This document shows positions 38,305 through 47,036 of a DNA stretch of 64,000 bases, piece by piece. The stretch spans positions 67,456 to 131,455 of the forward strand of contig JBLNDJ010000040.1 of assembly GCA_050261515.1 (NCBI GenBank). Reading direction: 5' to 3'. Position numbers and translations under genes: made by a program. The number at the start of each line of letters is the position of its first letter. Within the stretch, counting starts at the first letter, position 1. The notes beneath the pieces are model-generated. The model ran no database searches and had not been told where the DNA came from. It saw only the letters and a program-made list of their open reading frames with translations. Source of the DNA: JBLNDJ01 sp050261515 (GTDB taxonomy: Bacteria > Acidobacteriota > Terriglobia > Bryobacterales > Bryobacteraceae).

Positions 38305-39936
38305 ATGCCGACCGCTTCCGGCTTCAACATGGATTTGTTCCTCTCGACGCTGGCCCTGATCGGGGCCGTGATCGTCACCTCGGCGCTGCTGTCCGGCCTG
38401 GTCCAGAAGACCGGACTGCCCCAGGTGGCCATTTTCCTCACCATTGGCGCGCTGATCGGGCCGGCGGGTTTGAATTTCATGAACGCCGAGCTGCGCTCGC
38501 CGATTCTCGAGGTTGTCGGCACGCTCAGCCTGGTGCTGGTGCTGTTCACCGACGCGGTGTCGCTCAACCTGGCCGAAGTGCGAAAGAACAAGCTGCTGTC
38601 GGTGCTGGTGGTGGGGCCGGGGACGCTGGTCACCGCGCTGCTGATCGCGCTGGTCGCCTGGAAGCTGCTCGGGCTGGGGCCGGTGCAGTCGATGATCCTT
38701 GGCGCGGTGCTCGCTTCGACCGACCCCGTGCTGCTGCGAGGCCTGTTGGGCAGGCAGGGCCTGGACGGGGATGTCCGCCAGGCGCTGCGCCTTGAAAGCG
38801 GACTCAACGACGCGGTGCTGCTGCCGCTGGTGCTCGTGGGCATCACGATTCTGACCGAGGGGCACGCGCTCGCGGCGATGGATTGGGTGCACCTGGGCCT
38901 GGACATTCTGGTGCTGAGCCCGGCCGCGGGCGTGATCATCGCGCTCGCGGGAATCGGCATGCTGGAACTGGTGCGGCGGCGCGCCGGCGTGCGGCGCGAC
39001 TACGAATCGATCTACTCGCTCGGACTCGCGTTCGCCGCGTACGCCGCCGCCGAATCGGTGCACGGCTCGGGGTATCTGGCGGCGTTCGCGGCCGGGCTGA
39101 CCATCTCGGCGCTCGACGTGGAGCTGTGCGACTGCTTCCTCGAATACGGCGAGACGACGGCCGAGATGGCGCTCATGTTCACGTTCGTGCTGTTCGGGAC
39201 ATCGGTCATCTGGACCGGGCTCGGGATCCTCGGCCCGGCGACGCTGCTGTTCACGCTGCTCGTGTTCGCGGCGCGGCCTGCGGCGTTCCTGCCCGCGCTG
39301 CTGCCTGTGAAGATGCGCTGGAAAGAACGATGGCTAATCGCCTGGTCCGGCCCGCGCGCTCTAAGTTCGCTGCTGCTGGCGCTGCTGCCGGTGTTCGCCG
39401 GAGCGCCGGACAGCGAACGCCTGATGACAATCTGCTGCCTGGTAGTGCTGTTCTCGGTGCTGCTGCACGGCTTGAGCCCGATGGTGCTGGTGAAAAGCGA
39501 GGCGCAGCCGCCGGGCCCGAAGGCGCTGCCTGTGATCCAGTCGCCGCCGGCCGAAGCGGCGGCAGACCCGCCCGAACCGTCCAGTTCCGAATTCATCACC
39601 ATCGAAGAGGTGAAGGCGGCAAAGCCGATCATTGTGGACGCGCGCAGCGACCGCAGCTACGACGAAAGCGTCGAGGGCATCCCGGGCGCGGTGCGGCTCA
39701 ATCCGAACAACGCGGTGACCTCAGCCCGCGAGCACGGCATCCCGCAGGACGCGGTCCTGGCCGTGCTCTGTGCTTGACCGAACGAAGCCACAAGCGCCCG
39801 TGTGGCGCGAGAACTCAGGCAGGCCGGATGGAAAAATGCGCGCGCGCTGGTGGGCGGCTGGAACGCCTGGGTCGCCGCGGGACTTCCCCATGAGCCGCGT
39901 GCAGAAAAGGGGACAGACGCCTTTTCTGAAGGCTGA
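38305..39936 (+). CDS. Cation/proton antiporter with C-terminal rhodanese domain; in-frame TGA at 39775-39777
   Basis: Residues 1-~400 form a CPA1-type monovalent cation/H+ antiporter (LASTDPVLLRGLLGR and LESGLNDAVLLPLVL carry the conserved Asp residues); ~420-543 is a rhodanese domain (VDARSDRSYDESVEGIPGA). Conceptual translation stops at TGA 39775-39777 (codon 491) within ...VLAVLCA-stop-PNEATSARVA. The same frame stays open to TGA 39934-39936, ending in the well-conserved rhodanese C-terminal half (ALVGGWNAWVAAGLPHEP). The usual motif is CxCPNEATS, so the TGA replaces the second Cys, the one at the start of the CX5S catalytic loop. Either selenocysteine is inserted (see hairpin feature) or the gene is a recent nonsense pseudogene. 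Its final residues come from a dispersed repeat. Confidence 0.8.
39775..39806 (+). promoter_or_regulatory. Candidate selenocysteine codon and bacterial SECIS-like hairpin
   Basis: The TGA at 39775-39777 is followed 9 nt later by a perfect 6-bp stem, GCCACA (39787-39792) and TGTGGC (39801-39806), with an 8-nt apical loop AGCGCCCG. Two further G-C pairs can extend the stem beyond a small bulge. Bacterial SECIS elements lie just after the UGA within the coding region, with the apical loop roughly 15-35 nt downstream and a G among the first loop bases; here the loop starts 15 nt after the TGA. This is the main evidence for recoding. No SelA, SelB, selC or SelD gene is in the window. Confidence 0.45.
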
Positions 39937-39957
39937 AAAAGGGGTCTGTCCCCTTTT
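39905..39957. repeat. Dispersed repeat (GGGGACAGAC family) before tmRNA
   Basis: Perfect 14-bp arms AAAAGGGGACAGAC (39905-39918) and its complement (39944-39957), with inner pairing that extends the hairpin to about 20 bp. It supplies the last ~10 codons and stop of the antiporter frame, can act as a terminator (TTTT end), and reaches to within 5 nt of the -10 box of tmRNA. Such repeats are typical of RAYT-type transposable elements. Confidence 0.7.
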
Positions 39958-39961
39958 CGGT

Positions 39962-39967
39962 TATAAT
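39962..39967 (+). promoter_or_regulatory. -10 box of tmRNA
   Basis: A perfect TATAAT lies 10 nt before the tmRNA 5' end at 39978. The -35 region falls inside the repeat at 39905-39957, with no good match to TTGACA. Confidence 0.65.
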
Positions 39968-39977
39968 GAATGGTGAA

Positions 39978-40331
39978 GGGGGCGTAACGGATTCGACGGG
40001 ATTGATTTTGTTGTTTAGAGGCGTGCCGGGTTCCGAGCTCCCGTAAAACGATCGGAAACCAAAAACTGCCAATACGCAGTTTGCATACGCTGCCTAATTA
40101 ATTAGGCGGCCGCTCCAACCGGTGCTCCCGTAGCCGGCCAGTGAGCGTCATTTCGCGGGATAGGTGAAAGGGCCCCGGTCCGAGGCTCCGATCCGAGATC
40201 AATCGGACTAGGCGGCTGCCGGGCTTGCCGGTTCCCACGGCAGCGGCCGAAGCTACTTGAACCAGGCTACGCACGTAGGCTCCGGCAGCAGGCTTTCTCG
40301 GACGCGGGTTCAACTCCCGCCGCCTCCACCA
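39978..40331 (+). ncRNA. ssrA: Transfer-messenger RNA (tmRNA)
   Basis: A 354-nt tmRNA that rescues stalled ribosomes by tagging incomplete proteins. The 5' end GGGGGCG pairs with CGCCTCC at the 3' end, which is followed by ACCA. The tRNA-like domain is closed by the TTCAACTCCCG T-arm near the 3' end and the GGATTCGACGGG segment near the 5' end. The tag frame is GCC at 40068 to TAA at 40095-40097, giving ANTQFAYAA, with the usual leading Ala from the charged tRNA part. The 3' CCA is encoded. Confidence 0.95.
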
Positions 40332-40377
40332 ACCTTCCAGACCCGCGGCCGGCGTCCCCAGGGTACAATGCGAGTCC

Positions 40378-42666
40378 ATGGTCAAGACCGTAACGTGCCT
40401 GATCCTGCTGCTGTGCGCGGCCGCTGCCGCCCCGCCCGCTGATGAATCCTGGGACGCGAAGTGGATTACCGCGAGCGGCGCGGCTCCCTACGACTTCGGC
40501 GTCGTTCACTTCCGCAAGACCATTGAACTCGCGCAGAAGCCCGCGCGGTTCGTCGTGCACGTTTCGGCGGACAATCGCTTCCGCCTTTACGTGAACGGCG
40601 AGTTCGCCGTCGCCGGACCCGCGCAGGGCGATCTGCGGAACTGGCGCTACGAGACGATCGACATCGCGCCGCACATGAAAGCCGGCGCGAACACGCTGGC
40701 CGCGGTCGTATGGAACGGCGGCGAGTACAGGCCGATGGCGCAGATCTCGCACCGTACCGGGTTCGTTTTGGCGGCCGACGGCGCGGCGGAGAAAGCCGCC
40801 AACAGCGACGCTTCGTGGAAGTCGATCTGCGACCGCGCGTACCAGCCGGTCGTGTATCGCGACAACGATGAGCGGCTCGGCTGGCAATACTACGTCGCGG
40901 GCGCGACCGAGCGCGTGGATGCGAAGCTTTACCCGTGGGGTTGGGAAAAGCCCGGCTTCGATGATTCCGCGTGGCAGGCTTCGATCGTGCTCGATGCCGC
41001 GGCGCCCGCCGGCGTCGAGAGCCACCAGAAGTGGCAGCTTGTGCCGAGTCCCGTGCCGCCGCTGTTCGAGAAGTTCGAGCCGTCGCGCGGGGCGGAGGCG
41101 ATCCGCGGCGTCGAGGTGCCCGCGCATACGAAGGCCAGCTTCCGCATCGATCACGGCATGGTGACCACCGGGTATCCGACGCTCACCGTGAGCGGCGGCG
41201 CGGGCAGCGAGGTCCGCATCACCTACGCCGAGGCACTCTACGATGCCAGGCGCAACAAGGGGAATCGCGACGAGTTCGAAGGCAAGCGCGTCACCGGCGT
41301 GAGCGACATTTTTCTCCCCGATGGCGGGCAAGGGCGCGAGTTCCGCCCGCTGTGGGTGCGCAGCTTCCGATTTGTGCAGCTCGACATTACGACGAGCGGC
41401 GAGCCGCTGCGGCTCGGCGAGTTCCGCCACTATCTGACCGGCTCGCCCGTCGAGCGCGCGGCGGTGTTCGAGAGCGGCAACGCCGATCTTCAGAAAATAT
41501 GGGAGACCAGTTGGCGTACGGCAGCGCTCGGCGCGCAGGACGTGCTGGTGAGCGATCTCGCGTGGGAGCGGATTCCCTACGTCGGCGATGCGCAGATCCA
41601 CGCGCTCGCCTGGCTCGCCACGACCGGCGACGACCGGCTGGTGAAGCAGACGCTCGAGCAGGTGGACGCCTCGCGCGCGCCGTTCGGCCTCACTCAGAGC
41701 CGCTACCCGGCGGAGCTAGAGCAGTACACGCCGCTCTACTCGCTGGTGTGGGTCAACATGGTCCACGATTTCTGGATGCACGGCGGCTCGGACAATTACA
41801 TACGGCAGTTCCTTCCCGGCATCGCGCAAGTGCTCGGCTGGTACGAGCGGCAGGTGAACGAGGAGGGGATGATCGGCCCGCTGTTCCATCTGGATTTCAT
41901 CGACTCGGGGTACGACCGGCGCCGGCTAGCGGGCGCGAAGAGCGATGCGATCCACACGCTCTACTTCGCGTGGGCGCTCGGCAATGCGGCTGACATTTTC
42001 GACCGTCTCGGCCCGAAGTGCGAGGCTGAGCGGTATCGCGCGCTGTCTGCCGGGTTGAAACGCCGCGCGCGCGCCGCCTTCTACGACGCCGGACGCGGCC
42101 TGTTCGCCGATACCGCCGCGAAGACCGCTTTCAGCCAGCACGCGAACATCCTCGCGGTGCTTTCCGGCGCCGTGCCCGCCGACGGGCAGCGGGCGCTGCT
42201 CGAGCGGTCGATGAAGGAGGGCGATCCGCTTCAGCTCTACTTCCGGTTCTTCCTCGGCCGCGCGCTCCGCAAGACCGGGCTCAGCGATCGCTACATCGAG
42301 CAGCTTGAACCTTGGCGGGAAATGATCGCCAGGGGTATGACGACGTTCGGCGAGCAGGCCGGGGAACCGCGCAGCGAGTGCCATCCCTGGAGCGCGAGCC
42401 CGAGCTACGAGTTGCTCGCGACGGTCGCGGGCATCGAGCCGGCATCGCCGGGATTCCGGACCGTGCGAATTGCGCCGGCGCTCGGCCCGCTCAAGCGCGT
42501 GCACGCGAAGTATCCGCACCCGCTCGGCGCGATCGAAGTCGCCTGCGAGCGGCAGGGCGCCAGGGGGTTGAAGGCGCGAATCGCGCTGCCGCCGGGGCTG
42601 AAGGGAACGTTCGTCTTCAACGGGCAGACGCGCGAGATATCCGGCGAGCAGGAACTGAGCTTCTGA
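40378..42666 (+). CDS. Alpha-L-rhamnosidase-like glycoside hydrolase (GH78)
   Basis: A 762-residue exported enzyme (signal peptide LILLLCAAAAAPPA) with the GH78 arrangement: N-terminal beta-sandwich domains (~25-340; SADNRFRLYVNG, TYAEALYD) and an (alpha/alpha)6 catalytic domain (~355-700; SDLAWERIPYVGDAQIHALAWL is the conserved acidic catalytic region), then a C-terminal beta-domain (~700-762). It hydrolyses terminal rhamnose from plant or bacterial glycans. A possible TACAAT -10 box lies 8 nt upstream of its ATG. It begins a polysaccharide-use block. Confidence 0.85.
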   Translation: MVKTVTCLILLLCAAAAAPPADESWDAKWITASGAAPYDFGVVHFRKTIELAQKPARFVVHVSADNRFRLYVNGEFAVAGPAQGDLRNWRYETIDIAPHMKAGANTLAAVVWNGGEYRPMAQISHRTGFVLAADGAAEKAANSDASWKSICDRAYQPVVYRDNDERLGWQYYVAGATERVDAKLYPWGWEKPGFDDSAWQASIVLDAAAPAGVESHQKWQLVPSPVPPLFEKFEPSRGAEAIRGVEVPAHTKASFRIDHGMVTTGYPTLTVSGGAGSEVRITYAEALYDARRNKGNRDEFEGKRVTGVSDIFLPDGGQGREFRPLWVRSFRFVQLDITTSGEPLRLGEFRHYLTGSPVERAAVFESGNADLQKIWETSWRTAALGAQDVLVSDLAWERIPYVGDAQIHALAWLATTGDDRLVKQTLEQVDASRAPFGLTQSRYPAELEQYTPLYSLVWVNMVHDFWMHGGSDNYIRQFLPGIAQVLGWYERQVNEEGMIGPLFHLDFIDSGYDRRRLAGAKSDAIHTLYFAWALGNAADIFDRLGPKCEAERYRALSAGLKRRARAAFYDAGRGLFADTAAKTAFSQHANILAVLSGAVPADGQRALLERSMKEGDPLQLYFRFFLGRALRKTGLSDRYIEQLEPWREMIARGMTTFGEQAGEPRSECHPWSASPSYELLATVAGIEPASPGFRTVRIAPALGPLKRVHAKYPHPLGAIEVACERQGARGLKARIALPPGLKGTFVFNGQTREISGEQELSF

Positions 42667-42751
42667 CAAAGCTCTTTTGGGGAGGGCGGGCCCGCGACCG
42701 GAGGATGAACCCTTCGCGTCAGTTAACCGCCCATATGGCGGAGGCGCGCGA

Positions 42752-43042
42752 TTACCGCGCCGGCTCTTCGTTGCCGATGTCCCACATCGCCTCGAGGTCG
42801 TGGCGGCTGTAGGCGCGGAAGGCGATCAGCGTGTTGGTCGATTCGATGCCCGATATCTTCTGGACATGTCCAGCAACAAGTTCTTCGAGTTCGGTGTGCT
42901 GGCGGACGCGGGCGATGGCGACCAGGTCGAAGGGGCCCGCCACCGAGTATGCTTCTGTAATTCCCGGCAGTGCGATGAGCGCCTGCGCCACTTCGCCGAC
43001 TCTTCCCTGTTCGGCGTTGATAAGGATGATCGCTGAAATCAT
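42752..43042 (-). CDS. Stand-alone AsnC/Lrp ligand-binding (RAM) domain protein
   Basis: A 96-residue protein with only the AsnC-type effector-binding ACT-like fold (ILINAEQGRVGEVAQAL, SVAGPFDLVAIARV, IESTNTLIAF) and no helix-turn-helix. Such RAM proteins bind amino acids and probably partner with full Lrp/AsnC regulators. The ribosome-binding site GGAG precedes the ATG at 43042. Convergent to the GH78 gene. Confidence 0.85.
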   Translation of the reverse strand: MISAIILINAEQGRVGEVAQALIALPGITEAYSVAGPFDLVAIARVRQHTELEELVAGHVQKISGIESTNTLIAFRAYSRHDLEAMWDIGNEEPAR

Positions 43043-43216
43043 AGGTCTCCGTTAATTCATAGCACCTCGCGGCTTTTTCTGCATTCGCATACTTTCCGCA
43101 AGCAAGCGTAAAGCGGTGACCCGCCCTTACGCGTTAGGTAACGCCTTCTAACGCCCTTATTTTCTTCGGCCCCTCTAACATACCTTTCTCGCGCCAACCA
43201 AAAGCAAGGAGAATGA

Positions 43217-46200
43217 ATGAAAGTTAGTCCGCAGGTGCTTTCTAGTTGTTTCCGCGGATTGGGGCTTGCATTGCTATTGCTCGCCCTGGTGGCCGTTCCC
43301 GCCTTCCCACAGGCGACCAATGGCAGCGTCCGCGGTACAGTTCAAGATCAAACCAAGGCCGTGATTCCCGGCGCCAACGTTACGCTGACGAACACTGCCA
43401 CCAACATCCAGTTCAAGACCACGACCAACAACGTCGGAATCTACGTGTTTCCGGCGGTCCCCGCCGGACCGTACAAGCTGGCGGCCGAATTCAGCGGCAT
43501 GGCCCCGTTCGAGGGCGCGCTGACGGTTCGCGTGGCGGAATCGGCGACGGTCGATGTGGTTCTCAGCACGGCAACGACCACCACCTCGATCACGGTTCAG
43601 GACGTGACGCCGCTGGTGACCGCCGACAGCCAGTCTCTCGGCCATGTGCTGGAGCGCACACGCATCGAGCAGTTGCCGATCAACGGACGCAACGTGATGA
43701 ACCTGCTGGCCACGGTTCCCGGCATGACGTCGGACGCCAACGGCGCCTGGCGCGTGTACGGAACCCGCGTCGGGACGTTCGACGTCGTCCTCGACGGCGC
43801 GGCTCTGACCGACCAGTTGTACGGCAGCGGTTCGATGACCCGCATGCCCAGCCTGGACTCCATTCAGGAGTTCCACGTCGAGAACAACGCGGCTTCGGCG
43901 AAATACCAGCGCCAGGGTAATATCGTGCTGAGCACCAAGAGCGGCACGAACGACATCCACGGGACGGCATACGAGACCAACCGCGACTACGGCTACGGCC
44001 AGGCGCGCGCCCGCGACAACTTCTCCAACAAGCCGGCCAAGTACATCCGGAACGAGTTTGGCGCAACCGTGGGCGGCCCGGTGTGGATCCCGAAGGTCTA
44101 CAACGGCAAGAACAAGACCTTCTTCTTCTTCAATTATGAAGGCTACAAGACCCGCCAGGGCCCGTACAACAACTACCGCGTTCCCACCGTTGCCATGAAG
44201 AACGGAGACTTCTCGGGCTTGACGGATTCGGTCGGGACGCCGCAGATCCTCTACGATCCCCTTTCGACCCAAGCGGACGGCTCGCGCATTCCGTTCAGCT
44301 ATAACGGCAAGCTGAATGCCATCGACCCCTCCCGCATCAGCCCCGTGGCGAAGTACATCTACAGCGTGCTTCCGGATCCCACCAACTCCGCCAATCCGCT
44401 GATGGCCACCAACTTCAACGCCGCGGCGCCGATCATCGAAAACCAGTACACCTGGGGCGCGAAGTTCGACCACCGGTTCTCCGACAAGGACCTGGTCTAC
44501 GGCCGCATCACGAAGTCGATGGCATCGAGCTACCGCCCGGCCTCGGCTGGCGTTCCGACGCTCGGCGGGTTCGGCAACTCCAACACCCGAACCTACCCGA
44601 ACGAGAGCCTGTCGTTCGACTGGACCCGCTCGTTCACCCCGACCTTCTTCAACGACTTCATGTTCAGCGCGAGCCGTACGGTGACGACGCAGTTCTCGGG
44701 CGACTTCACCCGGTACTACTCGACGGAACTGGGCCTGCCCAACCCGGGCCACCAGCCCGGCTACCCGGTCATCAACAACATCGGCGTTGGCACGGGCAAC
44801 GGCAACTACTTCCAGCCCGCGAACTGGAACATGCAGTACTTCAACTACTTCATCATGGAAGACAACGCGACCAAGTTGAAGGGCAAGCATGAGTTCCAGT
44901 TCGGCTTCCACTTCCGTTACGACCAGTTGACCTACATGCCGCAGCAGCAGCGCACGGCCGGCGCCGTGACCTTCGTCCCGGTCACCACAGCGCTTTACGA
45001 TCCCTCGCGCAGCACCCCGAACCAGCGCAGGGCCGTGCCGAACACGGGCAACGTGGCCGGCGCGTTCTACCTGGGCTATGCCAACTACGAAGTCCGGCAG
45101 TCCAAAGGCAAGTACTACATGCATCAGAACGAAGATGCCCTGTACTTCCAGGACACCTTCCGCGTGACGCCTCGCCTGACCCTGAACCTGGGCGTGCGCT
45201 GGCAGTTCAGCCCGTATCCGAACGACAAGTACTACATCATGTCGGCATTCGATACCAGCGACATGTCGGTGGTTCTTGGCAACTCGCTCGATACGTTCTA
45301 CAAGGTCGGCGCGGCCAATCCGGCGCTGATCAAGACCATGGAAGGCTACGGCGTGAAGTTCAAGACGTATAAGGAAGCCGGGCTGCCGCAGAAACTGGTC
45401 TACGACAACTGGCACGACATCGGGCCGCGCCTGGGCTTCGCGTATCGCGCGCTCGAGGGGCGCAAGTCTTTCGTGCTCCGCGGCGGCTACGCCCTGAGCT
45501 ACAACCTGATCCCGATTTACGGCTGGAACGACCGCATGCGCATGAACATGCCGTTCTTCGGCCAGTATCAGAACTACACCCTTACCGATTCGGCGACCTC
45601 TCCGGACGGCATCAACAACTGGGGCCTGGTCAACATTCCGACGATCGTCGCGGGCCAGAACAGCGCCGACGCCGTGACGTTCGACCGTCCGCTCGGTATC
45701 TACCCCGGTTCCGACTCCTTGCAGATCGCCTGGTTCGATCCGCACCAGCCGACCTCGCGGGTGCACGACTGGAACCTGACGGCTGAGAAGGAACTCATGG
45801 CCGACACCGTCCTGAAGGTGAGCTATGTGGGCAACCACGCCACTCACCAGGACAGCTATGACGACCTGAACCAGATGATGCCGGACTACACCTGGGTAGC
45901 GACGACCGGGACCATGCCGCTTTCCGGCTCGGACTACTACACGAAGACCCGGCCGTACGGAACGAACAGCCCTTACGCCAACCTCCAGCTTTACGGCAAG
46001 AACGGCTGGGGCTGGTCGAACGGCATCACCGCTGAAGTCGAGCGGCGCTTCGCCAAAGGCTACGGCTACCAGTTCATGTACATGATGATGAACACCAACA
46101 AGGCCGCCTCCCACGGCTGGTACGGCGACTCTCAGCTTTCGCCGGTGTCGTCGTTCCTGCCGGGCACGGTCCCGACCGACCATCATGAGCGCATGCGGCT

Positions 46201-46978
46201 GTTGCAGTACATGCGCGACACCACGATTCCGCAGCACGAGATTCGCGGCAACTTCATCGTGGATCTTCCCTTTGGCAAGGGCAAGCCGGTTCTGCGCAAC
46301 GCCAACTCGATCGTCAACGGGATCGTGGGCGGCTGGCAGGTCACCGGTATGGGCCGCTGGAAGACGAACTGGTTCTCACTGCCGACCACGAACTGGCCGA
46401 CGGGGACGCCGTTCGAATACTACGGCCACAAGTATCCGATTCAGGACTGCCGCAGCGGCCAGTGCCGCCCGGGCTACCTGATGTGGAACGGCTACATTCC
46501 GGCGCACCAGATCAACAGCGTGGATGCGAACGGGAAACCGAACGGCGTGATGGGCGTGCCTGCCAACTACCAGGCCTCCTACGCGCCGCTGTGGCCGTAT
46601 CCGGCCAACTACCGCAGCCTGAACGCGGGCAACGACCCGAACTACGGCTACTACGGCAGCAACACCGTCTGGCTGCCGGTGAGCGACGACACCAAGCCGT
46701 ATGAGATCGGCCAGGACGGCAACACGATGGGAAGCCCGCTGTCTCCCTGGATCAACCAGGCCGTGCTGGCTCCCTCCAACTGGACCATCGACTCCTCGCT
46801 GTTCAAGAGCTTCAACATGGGCACCGAGCGGGTCAAGCTGCGTGTTCAGTTGGATTTCTTCAACGTGCTGAACGTGCCCGGCAATCCGTGGGGCGCGGGC
46901 GCCGACGGCATCGTGTCCACCTACTCGGGCGCGAACACGCCGCGTATGATGCAGGCGTCGGCACGCTTGAGCTGGTAA
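43217..46978 (+). CDS. Oar-like TonB-dependent receptor with N-terminal CarboxypepD_reg domain
   Basis: A 1253-residue outer-membrane protein. It has a signal peptide (LALLLLALVAVPAFPQ), a carboxypeptidase-regulatory-like domain (~33-125: GSVRGTVQDQTKAVIPGANV), a plug (~140-240: IEQLPINGRNVMNLLATVPG, DVVLDGAAL, NIVLSTKSGTN) and a long beta-barrel ending at ARLSW. Aromatic C-terminal residue W and the barrel motif argue for outer-membrane insertion by BAM. AAGGAG precedes the ATG at 43217 by a few nt. It is the likely uptake receptor for oligosaccharides released by the neighbouring hydrolases. A perfect terminator follows. Confidence 0.9.
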   Translation: MKVSPQVLSSCFRGLGLALLLLALVAVPAFPQATNGSVRGTVQDQTKAVIPGANVTLTNTATNIQFKTTTNNVGIYVFPAVPAGPYKLAAEFSGMAPFEGALTVRVAESATVDVVLSTATTTTSITVQDVTPLVTADSQSLGHVLERTRIEQLPINGRNVMNLLATVPGMTSDANGAWRVYGTRVGTFDVVLDGAALTDQLYGSGSMTRMPSLDSIQEFHVENNAASAKYQRQGNIVLSTKSGTNDIHGTAYETNRDYGYGQARARDNFSNKPAKYIRNEFGATVGGPVWIPKVYNGKNKTFFFFNYEGYKTRQGPYNNYRVPTVAMKNGDFSGLTDSVGTPQILYDPLSTQADGSRIPFSYNGKLNAIDPSRISPVAKYIYSVLPDPTNSANPLMATNFNAAAPIIENQYTWGAKFDHRFSDKDLVYGRITKSMASSYRPASAGVPTLGGFGNSNTRTYPNESLSFDWTRSFTPTFFNDFMFSASRTVTTQFSGDFTRYYSTELGLPNPGHQPGYPVINNIGVGTGNGNYFQPANWNMQYFNYFIMEDNATKLKGKHEFQFGFHFRYDQLTYMPQQQRTAGAVTFVPVTTALYDPSRSTPNQRRAVPNTGNVAGAFYLGYANYEVRQSKGKYYMHQNEDALYFQDTFRVTPRLTLNLGVRWQFSPYPNDKYYIMSAFDTSDMSVVLGNSLDTFYKVGAANPALIKTMEGYGVKFKTYKEAGLPQKLVYDNWHDIGPRLGFAYRALEGRKSFVLRGGYALSYNLIPIYGWNDRMRMNMPFFGQYQNYTLTDSATSPDGINNWGLVNIPTIVAGQNSADAVTFDRPLGIYPGSDSLQIAWFDPHQPTSRVHDWNLTAEKELMADTVLKVSYVGNHATHQDSYDDLNQMMPDYTWVATTGTMPLSGSDYYTKTRPYGTNSPYANLQLYGKNGWGWSNGITAEVERRFAKGYGYQFMYMMMNTNKAASHGWYGDSQLSPVSSFLPGTVPTDHHERMRLLQYMRDTTIPQHEIRGNFIVDLPFGKGKPVLRNANSIVNGIVGGWQVTGMGRWKTNWFSLPTTNWPTGTPFEYYGHKYPIQDCRSGQCRPGYLMWNGYIPAHQINSVDANGKPNGVMGVPANYQASYAPLWPYPANYRSLNAGNDPNYGYYGSNTVWLPVSDDTKPYEIGQDGNTMGSPLSPWINQAVLAPSNWTIDSSLFKSFNMGTERVKLRVQLDFFNVLNVPGNPWGAGADGIVSTYSGANTPRMMQASARLSW

Positions 46979-47004
46979 GCTGTTAGGCTGTTAAGTTGAA
47001 TTTC

Positions 47005-47033
47005 GGGGCCGCCCTTCAAAGGCGGCCCCTTTT
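47005..47033 (+). terminator. Rho-independent terminator after the Oar-like gene
   Basis: GGGGCCGCC (47005-47013) and its perfect complement GGCGGCCCC (47021-47029) enclose a 7-nt loop and are followed by TTTT. It ends 3 nt before the ATG of the next gene, so it may also act on that gene. Confidence 0.85.
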
Positions 47034-47036
47034 CCT

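Noticed and set aside
39778..39936. Frameshift as explanation for the antiporter-rhodanese break
   Set aside because: The same frame continues without insertion or deletion and only a single codon is TGA, so recoding or a point mutation explains it better.
40098..40385. Minus-strand frame over tmRNA with a WWRRRELNPRPRK-like peptide
   Set aside because: This peptide is the known false translation of the antisense of the tRNA-like part of tmRNA.
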